A stretch of 64,000 bases of DNA from an uncultured Alphaproteobacteria bacterium (lineage in GTDB: Bacteria; Pseudomonadota; Alphaproteobacteria; UBA2966). The translations under genes and the position numbers were made by a program. Where the stretch lies: assembly GCA_958295725.1 (NCBI GenBank), contig OY282368.1:1074501-1138500 (forward strand). The letters are read 5' to 3'. A model generated the notes under the pieces. It did not search any database. It had not been told where the DNA came from and was given only the letters and a program-made list of their open reading frames with translations. Within the stretch, counting starts at the first letter, position 1. Each line of letters starts with the position of its first letter. Positions 41,213 to 51,777 of the stretch are shown here, piece after piece.

Positions 41213-44194
41213 TCAATCCGCCACACCGCCGGGCTCCGCCATGCTTCCGGCCCGGGCCGGGTCGACGATGAACTCCCGCAGCCGCCGATGGACCCGACGT
41301 TCGGTATCGACGACCGCCGATTTCAGGGCCTCGAAGCTCTTCCGGCCCGTTGCCCGCGCCAACGCCCGGCGGAGGCCTTCCGGCGCCTGTTCCTCCACGA
41401 AATCGACCTGGAGGGTTTGCCTGAGAAATCCCTGGACATTCCTGAACAGCCGCAAGGCCTCGGTCAACTCGTCCGCGAGGCCGCCGTCGATGACTCGGGC
41501 CTGTCGCAACGCGCGGACCGCGTCCGACGTGCCTCCGGCGGCGACCCCGGCATGGTCGGCGGCGTGGCGGAGGATCAGGTACTGGCACAGGAACTCGAGC
41601 TCGAACAGGCCTCCGTGCGCGTGCTTGATCCGCCACGGGTCTTCGGTGCCGTGCTCGCGTTCGGTTCGCCCGTACATCTCCGCCACGTACCGGAGGAGTT
41701 TCGCGGGATCCCGGCGCAGGCGCACGACGGCGTCGATGATTCCCTCGATTCGATCCCGCAGGGCGGGAGGCGCCAGTACGACGCGCGCCCGAGTCAAGGC
41801 CATGTGTTCCCACGCCCAGGCCCGGTTTTTCTGATACTCCTCGAACCCGTCCACATGGACCGCGATCGGTCCGCCGGCGCCGGACGGACGGAGGCGCATG
41901 TCGACTTCGTACAGCCGGCCCTCCGCGGTCGGCGCGGAGATGGCATTGATGACGCGCTTGCCGAGCCGGGAGTAGTACTCGCCCACGGTCAGGGGACGCT
42001 CGCCACCGGAAGATCTCCCGGCGCCGGGACAATCGTAGACGAAGGCGAGGTCCAGATCGGACTCCGGCGTGAGTTCTCTCGCACCGTACTTGCCGAGAGC
42101 GACGACCGCGAAGGCGCCGTCCCGGATTTCGCCGTGGACCCGCGCGAATTCGGCTTCCGTGGCGGCGTACAGTTCGCGCAGGAGGACGTCCGCGACGTCC
42201 GCCAGGCCCGGTCCCACGTCCGTCGCCGACGCGACGTTCCGCAGGATGTGTACGCCGGCCTGGAACGCCTGGTCGTGACCCCACCGGCGAGAACTGTCGA
42301 GCACCTCCTCGTAGTGTCCGCAATCGGCCAGCATCCGGGACAGCTCCTGGGCGAGCAGGTCCGCGCCGGGGATGGGATCGTAGAAATCGCCGCTCAGGAC
42401 GTTGTCCATGAGGCGGGGATTGCGCGCCAGATGTTCGGCCAGCCTCGGCGCGCTGCCCATGATCTCCGCCATCAGATCCAGAAGGTCGGGATTGGCGTGG
42501 AACAGCGAGAATATCTGGACCCCGGTGGGCAGTTTGGACAGGAATTCGTCGAATTTCAGGATGGCGGCGTCGGGATTGGCCGTGCCGGCGAACGCTCGCA
42601 GCAACGCCGGGGTGAGTTCGGTGAGCAACTCCCTGGCGCGCGCGCTCCGCGTCGCCCGATAGCCGCCGTGATGCCAGCGGCGGATCAGCGCCGCCGTGGT
42701 CGGGGGTTCGCCGTACCCGAGCCCGGTCAGCGTCGAGATCGTCTCGGGATCGTCTTCCGTACCCGTGAAGACGAGGCTTCCGACATCCCCCAGGGCCGGC
42801 GCGTTCTCGAAGAGCCGCGCGAAGTGCCGCTCGACCGTTCGCAGCGTATCCAATGTCTCGGCGACGAACGACGCCGTGTCCGGGAAGCCCATGAAAGTGG
42901 CGATGTGCGCCAGGCCCTCTTCGGTTTCCGGGACGGTATGCGTCTGTTCGTCGGCGACCATCTGCAAACGGTGCTCGAGCCGGCGCAGGTACGCGTAGGC
43001 GCGCGCCATGTCGTCGGCGACGTTCCGCTCGATGCGCCCGCCGGCCTCGAGGGCCTCGAGGGCCCCGCGGGTATCCGGGACCCTGAGGGTCGGGTCGCGC
43101 CCTCCGGCGATCAGTTGCTGGGTCTGGGCGAAGAACTCGATCTCCCGGATGCCGCCTCTTCCCACCTTGATGTTGTGGCCGGGAACCGTGACCGATCCGT
43201 GTCCGCGATGCGCGTGAATCTGCCTCTTGATCGAGTGGATGTCATGGATGGCGGCGAAATCCAGATATTTCCGCCAGATGAAGGGGGAGATGCGGCCCAT
43301 GAAGGTGCGCCCGGCCGCGATGTCCCCGGCGACGGGGCGGGCCTTGATCAACGCCGCCCTCTCCCAGTTCTGCCCGACGCTTTCGTAGTAGCTTTCCGCC
43401 GCTGCCACGGACATCGCCAACGGCGAGCTGCCGGTGTCGGGCCGCAGTCTCAGGTCGGTCCGGAATACGTAGCCCGCGCTCGTCCTGGACTGTAGCAGGT
43501 GTATCAGTTCCCGGGTCAGGCGCACGAAAAGGTCTTGCGCCGACTTGTCGCCCGTGTAACGGACCCGTTCCTCGTCGAACAGCGCGATCAGGTCCACGTC
43601 GCTGGAATAGTTCAGTTCGCGGGCGCCGAGCTTGCCCATGCCGATGACGGTGAAGCCGCTCTCTTCCGAGGGGTGTTCCCCATCGCGGAGGTCCAGGTTC
43701 CCGGCGTTGGCGGCCGCCGCCAGAAGGTGATCCACCGCCGCCCCGGTGGCGCCGGCCGCGAAGTCGCCGAGGGCGCCCGTGACGTCGTCGAGGGACCAGG
43801 CGCCGGTGATATCCGCGGCCGCGACCAGAAGCGCCATCTTCGCGCGGGCGTCCCGCAACGTCGTCATCAACGAGTTTCGCTCCGCGCCGCGGACCGTCCG
43901 CACCGAATCGAGGATCCGGGCGCCGAGTCGGGTCGGTCCCATCTCGAAGAGATCGCGGGTGAAGGGGATGTCCCGCAACAGGCACGCGGAGAGAAACGGG
44001 CTGTTGCCGAATATCGCGGCCAGGAAGTCGCGGCCCGTGGAGTGCGTCGAGAGGCGCCGCGCGAAATCGTCCAGCGCCGGGTCCCCGGACGCGGACGCCC
44101 GACCGCGCCATTCCTCGAGGCCGTGCTCGAGGCGTTCCCGCGAGTACGGCTGGGGAAGAGTCTCGATCTGCGATAGAAACAGCAAGCCTCGCAT
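41213..44194 (-). CDS. glnE: Glutamine synthetase adenylyltransferase/deadenylylase
   Basis: A 993-residue two-domain nucleotidyltransferase. The N-terminal deadenylylase has GMGKLGARELNYSSDVDLIA and the C-terminal adenylylase has ALGKYGARELTPESDLDLAF, each with the DxD metal site. GlnE adds or removes AMP on the Tyr of GlnA (gene at 60710-62119) in response to PII (62170-62508), so all three members of the circuit are in this window. Full length. ATG at 44194; 38 bases separate it from the divergent DUF3971 gene. Confidence 0.95.
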   Translation of the reverse strand: MRGLLFLSQIETLPQPYSRERLEHGLEEWRGRASASGDPALDDFARRLSTHSTGRDFLAAIFGNSPFLSACLLRDIPFTRDLFEMGPTRLGARILDSVRTVRGAERNSLMTTLRDARAKMALLVAAADITGAWSLDDVTGALGDFAAGATGAAVDHLLAAAANAGNLDLRDGEHPSEESGFTVIGMGKLGARELNYSSDVDLIALFDEERVRYTGDKSAQDLFVRLTRELIHLLQSRTSAGYVFRTDLRLRPDTGSSPLAMSVAAAESYYESVGQNWERAALIKARPVAGDIAAGRTFMGRISPFIWRKYLDFAAIHDIHSIKRQIHAHRGHGSVTVPGHNIKVGRGGIREIEFFAQTQQLIAGGRDPTLRVPDTRGALEALEAGGRIERNVADDMARAYAYLRRLEHRLQMVADEQTHTVPETEEGLAHIATFMGFPDTASFVAETLDTLRTVERHFARLFENAPALGDVGSLVFTGTEDDPETISTLTGLGYGEPPTTAALIRRWHHGGYRATRSARARELLTELTPALLRAFAGTANPDAAILKFDEFLSKLPTGVQIFSLFHANPDLLDLMAEIMGSAPRLAEHLARNPRLMDNVLSGDFYDPIPGADLLAQELSRMLADCGHYEEVLDSSRRWGHDQAFQAGVHILRNVASATDVGPGLADVADVLLRELYAATEAEFARVHGEIRDGAFAVVALGKYGARELTPESDLDLAFVYDCPGAGRSSGGERPLTVGEYYSRLGKRVINAISAPTAEGRLYEVDMRLRPSGAGGPIAVHVDGFEEYQKNRAWAWEHMALTRARVVLAPPALRDRIEGIIDAVVRLRRDPAKLLRYVAEMYGRTEREHGTEDPWRIKHAHGGLFELEFLCQYLILRHAADHAGVAAGGTSDAVRALRQARVIDGGLADELTEALRLFRNVQGFLRQTLQVDFVEEQAPEGLRRALARATGRKSFEALKSAVVDTERRVHRRLREFIVDPARAGSMAEPGGVAD

Positions 44195-44232
44195 TCCTTT
44201 ACGTCAAGGGATGGGGCACACTGCGGAACAGG

Positions 44233-47200
44233 GTGACGGCGGTCAAGGATCGCGCGGATCGCCGATTCCCCGGTTCGCACTTCGAGGTACGGCGCAAGGG
44301 ACCCGTGATCGCCTCGACCGGCAAGGTGATGCTCTGGCTGCTCGCGGCGGTCGTCGCAGGATCCGCTGTCCTGTTCGTCGTGGCGGGCTGGTTGCTCTGG
44401 TCGGGGCCGGTTTCGTTGCGGCCTCTTGTCCCCTACGTGCGCGATGCCTTGAACAGCAGCGTCCAGGGGGTCCGGGTCGACCTCGACGATACCGTCCTGG
44501 CCTGGGCGGGGTGGGAGCGGGCGGTCGATGTGCGCGTTGTCGGCGCGCGGCTCCTCGACCCGGAGAATCGCGTCATCGCCGGCGTCCCGGAAATCTCGCT
44601 CGGCGTGAGCGGCGCCGCGCTGCTCGGCGGACGCCTGGCGTTCACCCGGATCGAGTTGCTCCGCCCCCGGATCACGCTTTTCCGGGACGAGCAGGGCTCC
44701 TTCGGGATCGGGACGGACGACGACGCGGGCCAGGACGCGGGAGCCGCGGTTTCGGCCCTTGTCGACCGGCTGCGGGCGCGGCGCGAGGCGGGCGCGTCGA
44801 CGGAACTGCTATCGCGGGTCGGCGTGCGGGACGCGCGGGTAACCCTGGTCGATCGCGTGCTGAACCGGACCTTGCGATCGACCGGGGTCGGCATCTCCCT
44901 GACGCGGGACGCCGCGGGAATTTCCGGGCGCATCTCCGGCCTGTTGGAGCTGGACGGTGTCGCGACGCCGGTGGCCGTCCGGCTGTCGCACGTTCGGGAC
45001 AGCGGCAGGGTGGCCGTGAACATGAACGTGCTCGCCCTGGATCCGCGCCGACTCGCGACATACCACCCGTCGCTCTCCGGGCTCGGGGGCCTTGGAACGC
45101 CGATCGACGGTGTCGTGGACCTCACTCTGAGTACCGGGGGAATCGTGGGGGCCGTCGCCTTCGATCTCGTGGCGAGCCCGGGACACGTTCGTCTTCCCCG
45201 ATATTTCGACGACGATCTGGCCCTCCGGCAGCTCGCGGTCAAGGGACGGGTCCTGGAGGGTTTTTCGGGCGTTCACTTCGATGACCTGTTCGTGGATCTG
45301 GGCGACGTCTCCGCCTCGGCGAGCGGGTCGGTCGATTTCGGGGAACGGTTGGCCGTCACCCTGGAGGGGAGTTTCGAGAACCTTCCCGTGGACGCCTTGC
45401 GACGTTACTGGCCCAACGATTTCCTGAGCAGGTCCAGGAGCTGGGTCACGGCCAGATTTAGCGGCGGGAAGATCGCGCGAGGCGACGTGCGTCTGGTGGT
45501 TTCGCCGGAAACGCGGGTCGGGCGTGGCCTGCGGGAAGACGCCCTCGATCTGGCGCTGGACTTCGAGGGGGTTTCGGCGCGGTATCTGGCCGGGATGCCG
45601 CGGCTTGTCGATGCGCGTGGATCCATGCGCATGACGGGGAGCTCGATCGCGTTGACCGTCGAGAGCGGACGGGTGGGGGAAGTCGCGATTTCCGAGGGCG
45701 ACGTGCGAGTCGACGGGTTGAGCGTTCGAGAAAAGACAGCCCGCGTCGAATTCGTGGGGAGCGGCGAGGTGTCCGACGCTCTGGAGGTTCTCGCGCGCGC
45801 TCCTTTCCGGTTCTTCGATTCCGACCGGATCCGGCCCGAAACCGTGTCCGGCTCCGGCGCCGCGAGGGTTCGGCTCGAACTACCGTTGAAGGCCGGACTC
45901 CGGGGCCACGAGGTGGAATACGTCGCGGTGGCGAACCTGCGAGGTTTGGGCGTGCCGTCTCTCGTCGGCGACCGCGCGCTGAGCGACGGCGACATGCGGG
46001 TTCGGCTCGACGCGAGCGGGATCGATGCGTCGGGGACGGCATCGATCGACGGCGCGCCGTTCGATTTCGAGTGGCGGCGGGCCTTTCGGCCGGCGGGTTC
46101 GGCGACCGGTTCGCTGTCGCTCACGGCAAGTCTGGACGATGGCCATCGGCAGGCGCTGGGACTGCCGTCGCTTCCTCGCGTGGCCGGCGTGACGCCGGTC
46201 GACGCCCGGATCCGTACCGAAGGGCGAAGAATCGTGGGTGTCGACATGGCCGCCGATCTGACGTCCGCGCGGCTCGATGTTCCGGAACTCATGTGGAGCA
46301 AGTCCGCGGGCGAGGGCGCGACCCTGCGGATGGGCGCCGCGCCGTCGGACGAGGGCGGTGGATGGGCGGCGTCGTTCGAGTTCTCCGGACCGGGCCTCAA
46401 GGCTGTCGGACAGGGCGAACTGGATGCCGACAACGAAATGCGGCGCCTGGACCTCTCGCTGCTCGAGGTGGGGGAGACCAGCGTGTCCGTTTCGGTCAGG
46501 CCCCGCGAGCCCGAGGGTTTCGTCGTCGCCGTCGAAGGCCGCCGTTTCGACATGAGGCCCTATGTCGCGGGCCTCCTCGGCGCAGGGAACTCCCGGCCGA
46601 TTCCGCCCCTGGTGCTGTCGGTGCGTGTCGGGGAGATCCTGATCGACGACCGGCGTGGTCTCACCGACGTGAACGGCAGGGCCGTTCACTCCGGCGCATC
46701 CTGGCGGGAAATCGAGGCCGGAGGAGTCTTGACCGGCGGGGCGTCCGTGCGGGTATCCCTTGGCGACCGGTCCGGCGGCCTGCGTCTGGCCGTCGACTCG
46801 GACGACGCGGGCGCGCTCGCGAAGTCGCTGGGGGTCTCCGACGCCGTCGTCGGGGGGCGTCTCGAGTTGACGGCGACCATCGACGAAACGCTGCCGTCTC
46901 GCCCGCTTTCGGGCGAGATCGGCATATATGGGTTCAAGATCGAGAACATGCCCGTGTTCGCGCGACTGCTCACGGTCGCTTCGTTGACGGGGATAGCGAA
47001 CCTTTTCGACGGCGAGGGGATTTCGTTCGCCCGTTTCGAAGCGCCCTTCGACTTTCGGAACGGCCGACTGGAGATCGGAGAGGCGCACGCCGTCGGCCCG
47101 GCGCTCGGCGTTACCCTGGAGGGAACGCTGGACCGTGAACGCGACCGGGTCGCGCTGCGGGGAACCCTGGCTCCCTCTTACACCCTGAACTCGCTGCTCG

Positions 47201-47415
47201 GGAACATCCCGTTTCTGGGAGGGCTCTTCGTGGGAAGGGAAGGGGAGGGCGTCTTCGCGATCACCTACGCCATCGACGGCCCGACCGGAGAACCGGAAGT
47301 CACGGTCAATCCGTTGTCGGCTCTGGCGCCCGGGTTCCTGCGGTTGTTCGTGTCGGGCGATTGGGAGGGGGGTGCGGACGGTGCGCCGCAGGAGGATTCG
47401 CCGCGGAGCGAATAG
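44233..47415 (+). CDS. DUF3971/AsmA-like envelope protein (YhdP type)
   Basis: A 1060-residue protein with one N-terminal membrane helix ([20 protein letters not shown] at about 33-52) and a long beta-rich periplasmic part of the AsmA/TamB/YhdP superfamily, ending with an AsmA-like C-terminal block ([20 protein letters not shown]). These proteins bridge inner and outer membrane and move phospholipids. Start is GTG 44233; an ATG near 44329 just before the helix is another option. Its 3' end overlaps the tyrS gene on the other strand by 110 bases. Confidence 0.88.
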   Translation: MTAVKDRADRRFPGSHFEVRRKGPVIASTGKVMLWLLAAVVAGSAVLFVVAGWLLWSGPVSLRPLVPYVRDALNSSVQGVRVDLDDTVLAWAGWERAVDVRVVGARLLDPENRVIAGVPEISLGVSGAALLGGRLAFTRIELLRPRITLFRDEQGSFGIGTDDDAGQDAGAAVSALVDRLRARREAGASTELLSRVGVRDARVTLVDRVLNRTLRSTGVGISLTRDAAGISGRISGLLELDGVATPVAVRLSHVRDSGRVAVNMNVLALDPRRLATYHPSLSGLGGLGTPIDGVVDLTLSTGGIVGAVAFDLVASPGHVRLPRYFDDDLALRQLAVKGRVLEGFSGVHFDDLFVDLGDVSASASGSVDFGERLAVTLEGSFENLPVDALRRYWPNDFLSRSRSWVTARFSGGKIARGDVRLVVSPETRVGRGLREDALDLALDFEGVSARYLAGMPRLVDARGSMRMTGSSIALTVESGRVGEVAISEGDVRVDGLSVREKTARVEFVGSGEVSDALEVLARAPFRFFDSDRIRPETVSGSGAARVRLELPLKAGLRGHEVEYVAVANLRGLGVPSLVGDRALSDGDMRVRLDASGIDASGTASIDGAPFDFEWRRAFRPAGSATGSLSLTASLDDGHRQALGLPSLPRVAGVTPVDARIRTEGRRIVGVDMAADLTSARLDVPELMWSKSAGEGATLRMGAAPSDEGGGWAASFEFSGPGLKAVGQGELDADNEMRRLDLSLLEVGETSVSVSVRPREPEGFVVAVEGRRFDMRPYVAGLLGAGNSRPIPPLVLSVRVGEILIDDRRGLTDVNGRAVHSGASWREIEAGGVLTGGASVRVSLGDRSGGLRLAVDSDDAGALAKSLGVSDAVVGGRLELTATIDETLPSRPLSGEIGIYGFKIENMPVFARLLTVASLTGIANLFDGEGISFARFEAPFDFRNGRLEIGEAHAVGPALGVTLEGTLDRERDRVALRGTLAPSYTLNSLLGNIPFLGGLFVGREGEGVFAITYAIDGPTGEPEVTVNPLSALAPGFLRLFVSGDWEGGADGAPQEDSPRSE

Positions 47416-48703
47416 ACGCGGTTTCCGCTCCCGGACCGGTGCCGGCCGCCTGGGACGGTCTGACGCGCGCGTGCCGTTTCCTTCCGGCCGACAGCTTGAT
47501 CGAACCTTCGGATCCCAGGTGTTCCAACGTGACCGGTTGGGCCTCGTCTCCGACGACGATGTCGTTGATGCGTCCGCCGCCCCCCCTGATAAGGCGGCGC
47601 GCTTCGCCGCGGCTCGAACAGAGGCCCGTGCGATGAAACAGCTCGAATGCCGCCACGCCATCGCTCAGTTCGGCGCGCGGCACGTCGATTCCCGGCAGGT
47701 TCCCGCTCGATCCGCCGCCTTCGAACGTATCGCGGGCCGTTTCCGCGGCCGTCCGCGACGCCTCCGGACCGTGGCAAAGACCGGTGGCCTCGTTCGCGAG
47801 GATCTTTTTCGCCTCGTTGATTTCCTCGTCCCGAAGGGATTCGAGGCGCCCGATCTCGTCGAGCGGCAGTTCGGTGAACAGGCGCAGGAACCTGCCGACG
47901 TCCGCGTCGTCGGCGTTCCGCCAGAACTGCCAGTAGTCGTAGGCGGAGAGCATGTCCCCGTTCAGCCACACGGCACCGCCCGCCGTCTTCCCCATCTTTT
48001 CTCCGGACGACGTGGTCAGCAGCGGGGAGGTCAGACCGTAAAGCGTTCGGTCGTCCACGCGACGGCCGAGCTCCACGCCGTTGACGATGTTGCCCCACTG
48101 ATCCGAGCCGCCGATCTGCAAGACGCAGCCATGGCGCCGGGCGAGTTCCAGAAAATCGTAAGCCTGCAACACCATGTAGTTGAATTCGAGGAAGCTGAGC
48201 GTCCGCTCCCTGTCGAGGCGCCGTTTCACGCTCTCCATGGCGAGCATACGGTTCACGGAGAAGTGGGAACCGAACTCCCGCAGGAACGGGATGTACTCGA
48301 GGACGTCCAGCCAATCGGCGTTGTCGACCATCAGGGCGTCCGTGGGACCGTCCCCGAGCTCGAGGAATCTCGCGAACGTCCGTTCGATACCCGCCTTGTT
48401 GGCGGCGATCTCCGCCTCGGAGAGGATTTGCCTTCCTTCCTCCTTGCCCGAGGGGTCGCCGACTTTCGTGGTCCCGCCGCCCATGAGCACGATGGGCCGA
48501 TGTCCGGCGCGTTGAAGGCGCCGGAGCATCATGATTCCCACGAGATTTCCGACGTGCAGGCTGGGCGCGGTGCAGTCGAACCCTTCGTACGCGGTCAACG
48601 TTCCCCCGGACGCCAGTCGGTCGAGGCCGTCCATGTCCGTGCACTGGTGGACATAGCCGCGTGCCGTCAGCACGCGCAGGAGCTCGGACTTCGGTTGTGG
48701 CAT
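47306..48703 (-). CDS. tyrS: Tyrosyl-tRNA synthetase
   Basis: A 465-residue class I aminoacyl-tRNA synthetase. HVGNL is the HIGH-type motif at about residues 46-50, and GEKMGKT the KMSKS-type motif; the C-terminal S4 domain ends with [15 protein letters not shown]. After that come about 50 further residues of low complexity rich in Pro, Ala and Arg which are absent from usual TyrS; this tail is antisense to the end of the DUF3971 gene. [11 protein letters not shown] at 48703 fits the family start. Confidence 0.95.
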   Translation of the reverse strand: MPQPKSELLRVLTARGYVHQCTDMDGLDRLASGGTLTAYEGFDCTAPSLHVGNLVGIMMLRRLQRAGHRPIVLMGGGTTKVGDPSGKEEGRQILSEAEIAANKAGIERTFARFLELGDGPTDALMVDNADWLDVLEYIPFLREFGSHFSVNRMLAMESVKRRLDRERTLSFLEFNYMVLQAYDFLELARRHGCVLQIGGSDQWGNIVNGVELGRRVDDRTLYGLTSPLLTTSSGEKMGKTAGGAVWLNGDMLSAYDYWQFWRNADDADVGRFLRLFTELPLDEIGRLESLRDEEINEAKKILANEATGLCHGPEASRTAAETARDTFEGGGSSGNLPGIDVPRAELSDGVAAFELFHRTGLCSSRGEARRLIRGGGGRINDIVVGDEAQPVTLEHLGSEGSIKLSAGRKRHARVRPSQAAGTGPGAETASIRSAANPPAAHRPHPPPNRPTRTTAGTRAPEPTTD

Positions 48704-48884
48704 CGTCGGCAGCCGGGGACTCGTTATCATGCCTTCCCGCCCGTCGGCTCCGCCGTTCGTGGCGGCAAGCGCACGAAAACGCGAAAGGGATACGGGCTTG
48801 GCGGCGTCCGGCCATGTAACACGAACCCCGGACCGCGACAACACGCGCCGCGCGGGTCCCGGTCCCGGTAGGGAGATCCGTTCG

Positions 48885-50012
48885 ATGAGCGATCGTTCGT
48901 TTCCGACGATGACCGCGCTCGGTTTGATGAGTGGGACCTCGCGGGACGGGATCGATGCCGCGATCGTGCGAACGGACGGCATATCCGTGTTCGGGCGCGG
49001 TCCGTCTTCGACGACGCCTTACGACGAGGAGTTCCGGAAACGGTTGGCCGACGCGGTCGGCGGCGAGGGAAAGACCTCCGACGTGGAGTGCGAGTTGACG
49101 GAGAGACATGCTTCTGTCGTTCGTTGTTTACTAGAGAAAAACTCTATAAGATATTCGGAAGTAGATTTTATCGGATTTCATGGACACACGATTCTTCATG
49201 CGCCGGAGGCGCGCCTGACAAGCCGGATCGGCGACGGCGAACTGCTGGCGAGGATGACCGGCGTTCCGGTGGTCGACGATTTCCGCGCCGCCGACGTCGG
49301 GGCGGGCGGGCAGGGTGCGCCGCTCGCCCCCGCCTATCATTGGGCTCTCGCGCGGGAGCTTCCGAAACCGTTGGCGATCCTCAACCTGGGCGGCGTGGCG
49401 AACGTGACCTGGATCGGCGAGGAACCGGCCGGCTCTCGAACGTCCGGCGCGACGGGTCCGGCCGTCGCGGAAATCCGGGCGTTCGACACCGGACCGGGAA
49501 ACGCCCTGCTCGACGACTGGGTCGGGTCGCGGACGGGCGCGCCGTTCGACCGGAACGGCGCGCTCGCGTCCAGAGGCCGGGTCGACGCGCCGGCCCTGGA
49601 GAAGCTCATGAGCCATCCGTATTTCTCGCTCCCGCCGCCGAAATCTCTCGACCGCGACGCGTTCTCGCTCGCGGCGGTGGACGGACTCTCGCCGGAGGAC
49701 GGCGCGGCGACGCTGACGGCGTTCACGGCCGAGGCCGTTCGGGCGGCGCTCGAACGTCTTCCCGAGGCGCCGCCGCGTTGGCTGGTCGCCGGCGGCGGGC
49801 GGCGCAACGGGGCGCTGATGAACGAACTGGCGGCCCGGATCGGCGTTCCGGTCGAGCCGGTGGAGGCGACGGGATGGGACGGCGCCGTTCTGGAGGCGGA
49901 AGCGTTCGCGTACCTCGCCGTCCGGACCGTCCGGGAATTGCCTTCGAGCTGGCCCGAGACGACGGGTGTCCCGCGTCCTTGCGTGGGCGGAGTCGTCCAC
50001 CGCCCCGCGTGA
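48885..50012 (+). CDS. anmK: Anhydro-N-acetylmuramic acid kinase
   Basis: A 375-residue sugar kinase that converts anhydro-MurNAc to MurNAc-6-phosphate in cell-wall recycling. [14 protein letters not shown] at residues 13-26 is the ATP-binding signature, [20 protein letters not shown] the sugar site, and [12 protein letters not shown] a second conserved segment. ATG 48885 follows GTAGGGAG. Divergent from tyrS, the common arrangement. Bases about 49095-49200 are clearly AT-rich compared with the rest of the gene although the frame and conserved residues (FIGFHGHT) are intact. Confidence 0.94.
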   Translation: MSDRSFPTMTALGLMSGTSRDGIDAAIVRTDGISVFGRGPSSTTPYDEEFRKRLADAVGGEGKTSDVECELTERHASVVRCLLEKNSIRYSEVDFIGFHGHTILHAPEARLTSRIGDGELLARMTGVPVVDDFRAADVGAGGQGAPLAPAYHWALARELPKPLAILNLGGVANVTWIGEEPAGSRTSGATGPAVAEIRAFDTGPGNALLDDWVGSRTGAPFDRNGALASRGRVDAPALEKLMSHPYFSLPPPKSLDRDAFSLAAVDGLSPEDGAATLTAFTAEAVRAALERLPEAPPRWLVAGGGRRNGALMNELAARIGVPVEPVEATGWDGAVLEAEAFAYLAVRTVRELPSSWPETTGVPRPCVGGVVHRPA

Positions 50013-50046
50013 CCGGGAACGCCGGGGGATTTCCGTTCGACCGGGC

Positions 50047-50688
50047 TCAGGCGACGGCCGTCGTCAGGTACCGTTCGATCCGGGTATCGAGATCGGGCAG
50101 CTTCTCTTCGAAGAAGTGGTTGGCGCCGACGATGGTCTCGTAGGTGATCCCGATGCCGCGCTGGTTCTGGAGCTTGACTGCCAGCTTCTCGACCTCTTCG
50201 GTCGGCACGATGTCGTCGTCGGCGCCGTGAACGATCAGTCCCGATGCCGGGCACGGAGCGAGAAAGCTGAAGTCCAGCACGTTGGCGGGCGGCGCGATCG
50301 AAATGAAGCTGTCGATTTCGGGCCGGCGCATGAGCAGTTGCATGGAGATCCAGGCGCCGAACGAGAAGCCCGCGACCCAGCACGCGGAGGCGTTCGGGTT
50401 GGAGGCCTGAAGCCAGTCGAGCGCCGAGGCGGCGTCGGACAGCTCGCCCTGGCCGTTGTCGAACGTGCCCTGGCTCTTCCCGACGCCCCGGAAGTTGAAC
50501 CTGAGTGCCGAGAACCCCTTGCGCACGAACGCGTGAAACAAGTTGTACACGATCTTGTTGTTCATGGTCCCGCCGAATTGGGGATGCGGGTGAAGGATCA
50601 GCGCGACGGGTGACCGGTCGACGTTCGGTTGAGGGTGGTAGCGGCCTTCGAGCCGGCCATCGGGACCGGCGATGTTGACTTCGGGCAT
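50047..50688 (-). CDS. Alpha/beta hydrolase
   Basis: A 213-residue hydrolase of the short dienelactone-hydrolase-like type. LILHPHPQFGGTMNNKIVYN is the conserved opening, RFNFRGVGKSQGTFDNGQGE follows, the nucleophile is Ser in AGFSFGAW, and GANHFFE carries the catalytic His. Substrate unknown; such genes are common near anmK/cysE in alphaproteobacteria. GGAGG is six bases upstream of ATG 50688. Confidence 0.88.
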   Translation of the reverse strand: MPEVNIAGPDGRLEGRYHPQPNVDRSPVALILHPHPQFGGTMNNKIVYNLFHAFVRKGFSALRFNFRGVGKSQGTFDNGQGELSDAASALDWLQASNPNASACWVAGFSFGAWISMQLLMRRPEIDSFISIAPPANVLDFSFLAPCPASGLIVHGADDDIVPTEEVEKLAVKLQNQRGIGITYETIVGANHFFEEKLPDLDTRIERYLTTAVA

Positions 50689-50934
50689 TCGTCCTCCAAG
50701 CGCGGCGCGGCGGTCGCGGTCTCGTTCCGGCGCCCCCGTCGCGGACATGCGCGAAGCGGATACGGCATATCGCGCGGTGGCCGGGGGTGACGTTCCGAAC
50801 CGGTTCGAATCGTTGACTGGCATGTACGGCCGACCTATATCGAAAGAAGTCGGGTGCCGAATGCCTTTCGACGACCTGTCGTGGACCCGATTCGAAGGTG
50901 TGCCGACGCTCTTGATATTACAGTGGGGAAGCCA

Positions 50935-51693
50935 ATGTTCAATACCATTGGCGCGGATGTCCGGGCGATTTTCGAACGCGACCCGGCGGTGCGATCCAGG
51001 ATCGAGGTCGTCCTCTGCTATCCGGGATTCCACGCCGTCCTGTTCTATCGCGTCGCGCACGCGCTCTGGTCGCGCGACTGGAAGCTGCCGGGCCGGCTCG
51101 TCTCTCACCTGGGCCGGTTCCTCACCGGGATCGAGATCCACCCGGGCGCGCGTATCGGCCGAGGCTTCTTCATCGACCACGGGATGGGCGTCGTCGTCGG
51201 TGAGACCTCGGTCATCGGCGACAACGTGACGCTCTATCACGACGTGACGTTGGGCGGCATCGCTCCCGCGGTCGACAGTCGATCCCAGGTGAACGAGAAG
51301 CGGCACCCGACTCTGGACGACGGCGCGATCGTCGGGTCGGGCGCTCAGGTCCTCGGTCCGATCGTCGTCGGCGCCAACGCCCGGATCGGCGCGAATTCCG
51401 TTGTCCTCAAGGACGTAGCGCCCGGCAGGACGGTCGTCGGCATTCCCGCGCGCCCGGCGGGCGCGGCCGCGAAGCGTGAAGCCGGGCAGCGCTTCGATCC
51501 CTACGGCACGCCTGTCGACGAGGACGCGGATCCGATCGCCCGGAGGATCGACGCCTTGCTGGACAAGGTTCAGTCCCTCGGCCTGCGCGTGGCGGAGCTG
51601 GAGGAACGGTTGGCCGATCGGGATGGCGTCATGTCATGGCGGCCCGACTCCGACGACGCCGGGGACGCCGCCTCCGGGGATGTGCCCGACTGA
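50935..51693 (+). CDS. cysE: Serine O-acetyltransferase
   Basis: A 252-residue CysE, first enzyme of cysteine synthesis. A helical N-terminal part precedes the left-handed beta helix ([20 protein letters not shown], then [14 protein letters not shown] with active-site His). The C-terminal 60 residues after VVGIPARP are an added tail with a short coiled coil. GGGGAAG precedes ATG 50935. The next gene is a cysteine desulfurase, so synthesis and sulfur mobilisation from cysteine are linked. Confidence 0.94.
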   Translation: MFNTIGADVRAIFERDPAVRSRIEVVLCYPGFHAVLFYRVAHALWSRDWKLPGRLVSHLGRFLTGIEIHPGARIGRGFFIDHGMGVVVGETSVIGDNVTLYHDVTLGGIAPAVDSRSQVNEKRHPTLDDGAIVGSGAQVLGPIVVGANARIGANSVVLKDVAPGRTVVGIPARPAGAAAKREAGQRFDPYGTPVDEDADPIARRIDALLDKVQSLGLRVAELEERLADRDGVMSWRPDSDDAGDAASGDVPD

Positions 51694-51777
51694 ACACGAC
51701 CGGGCGGCCGCCGTCCGGGAAACGGCGGGCGGCGGGGACCGGCCGGGGAAACGGTTCCCGAGCGGGCGTCCGCGGCG

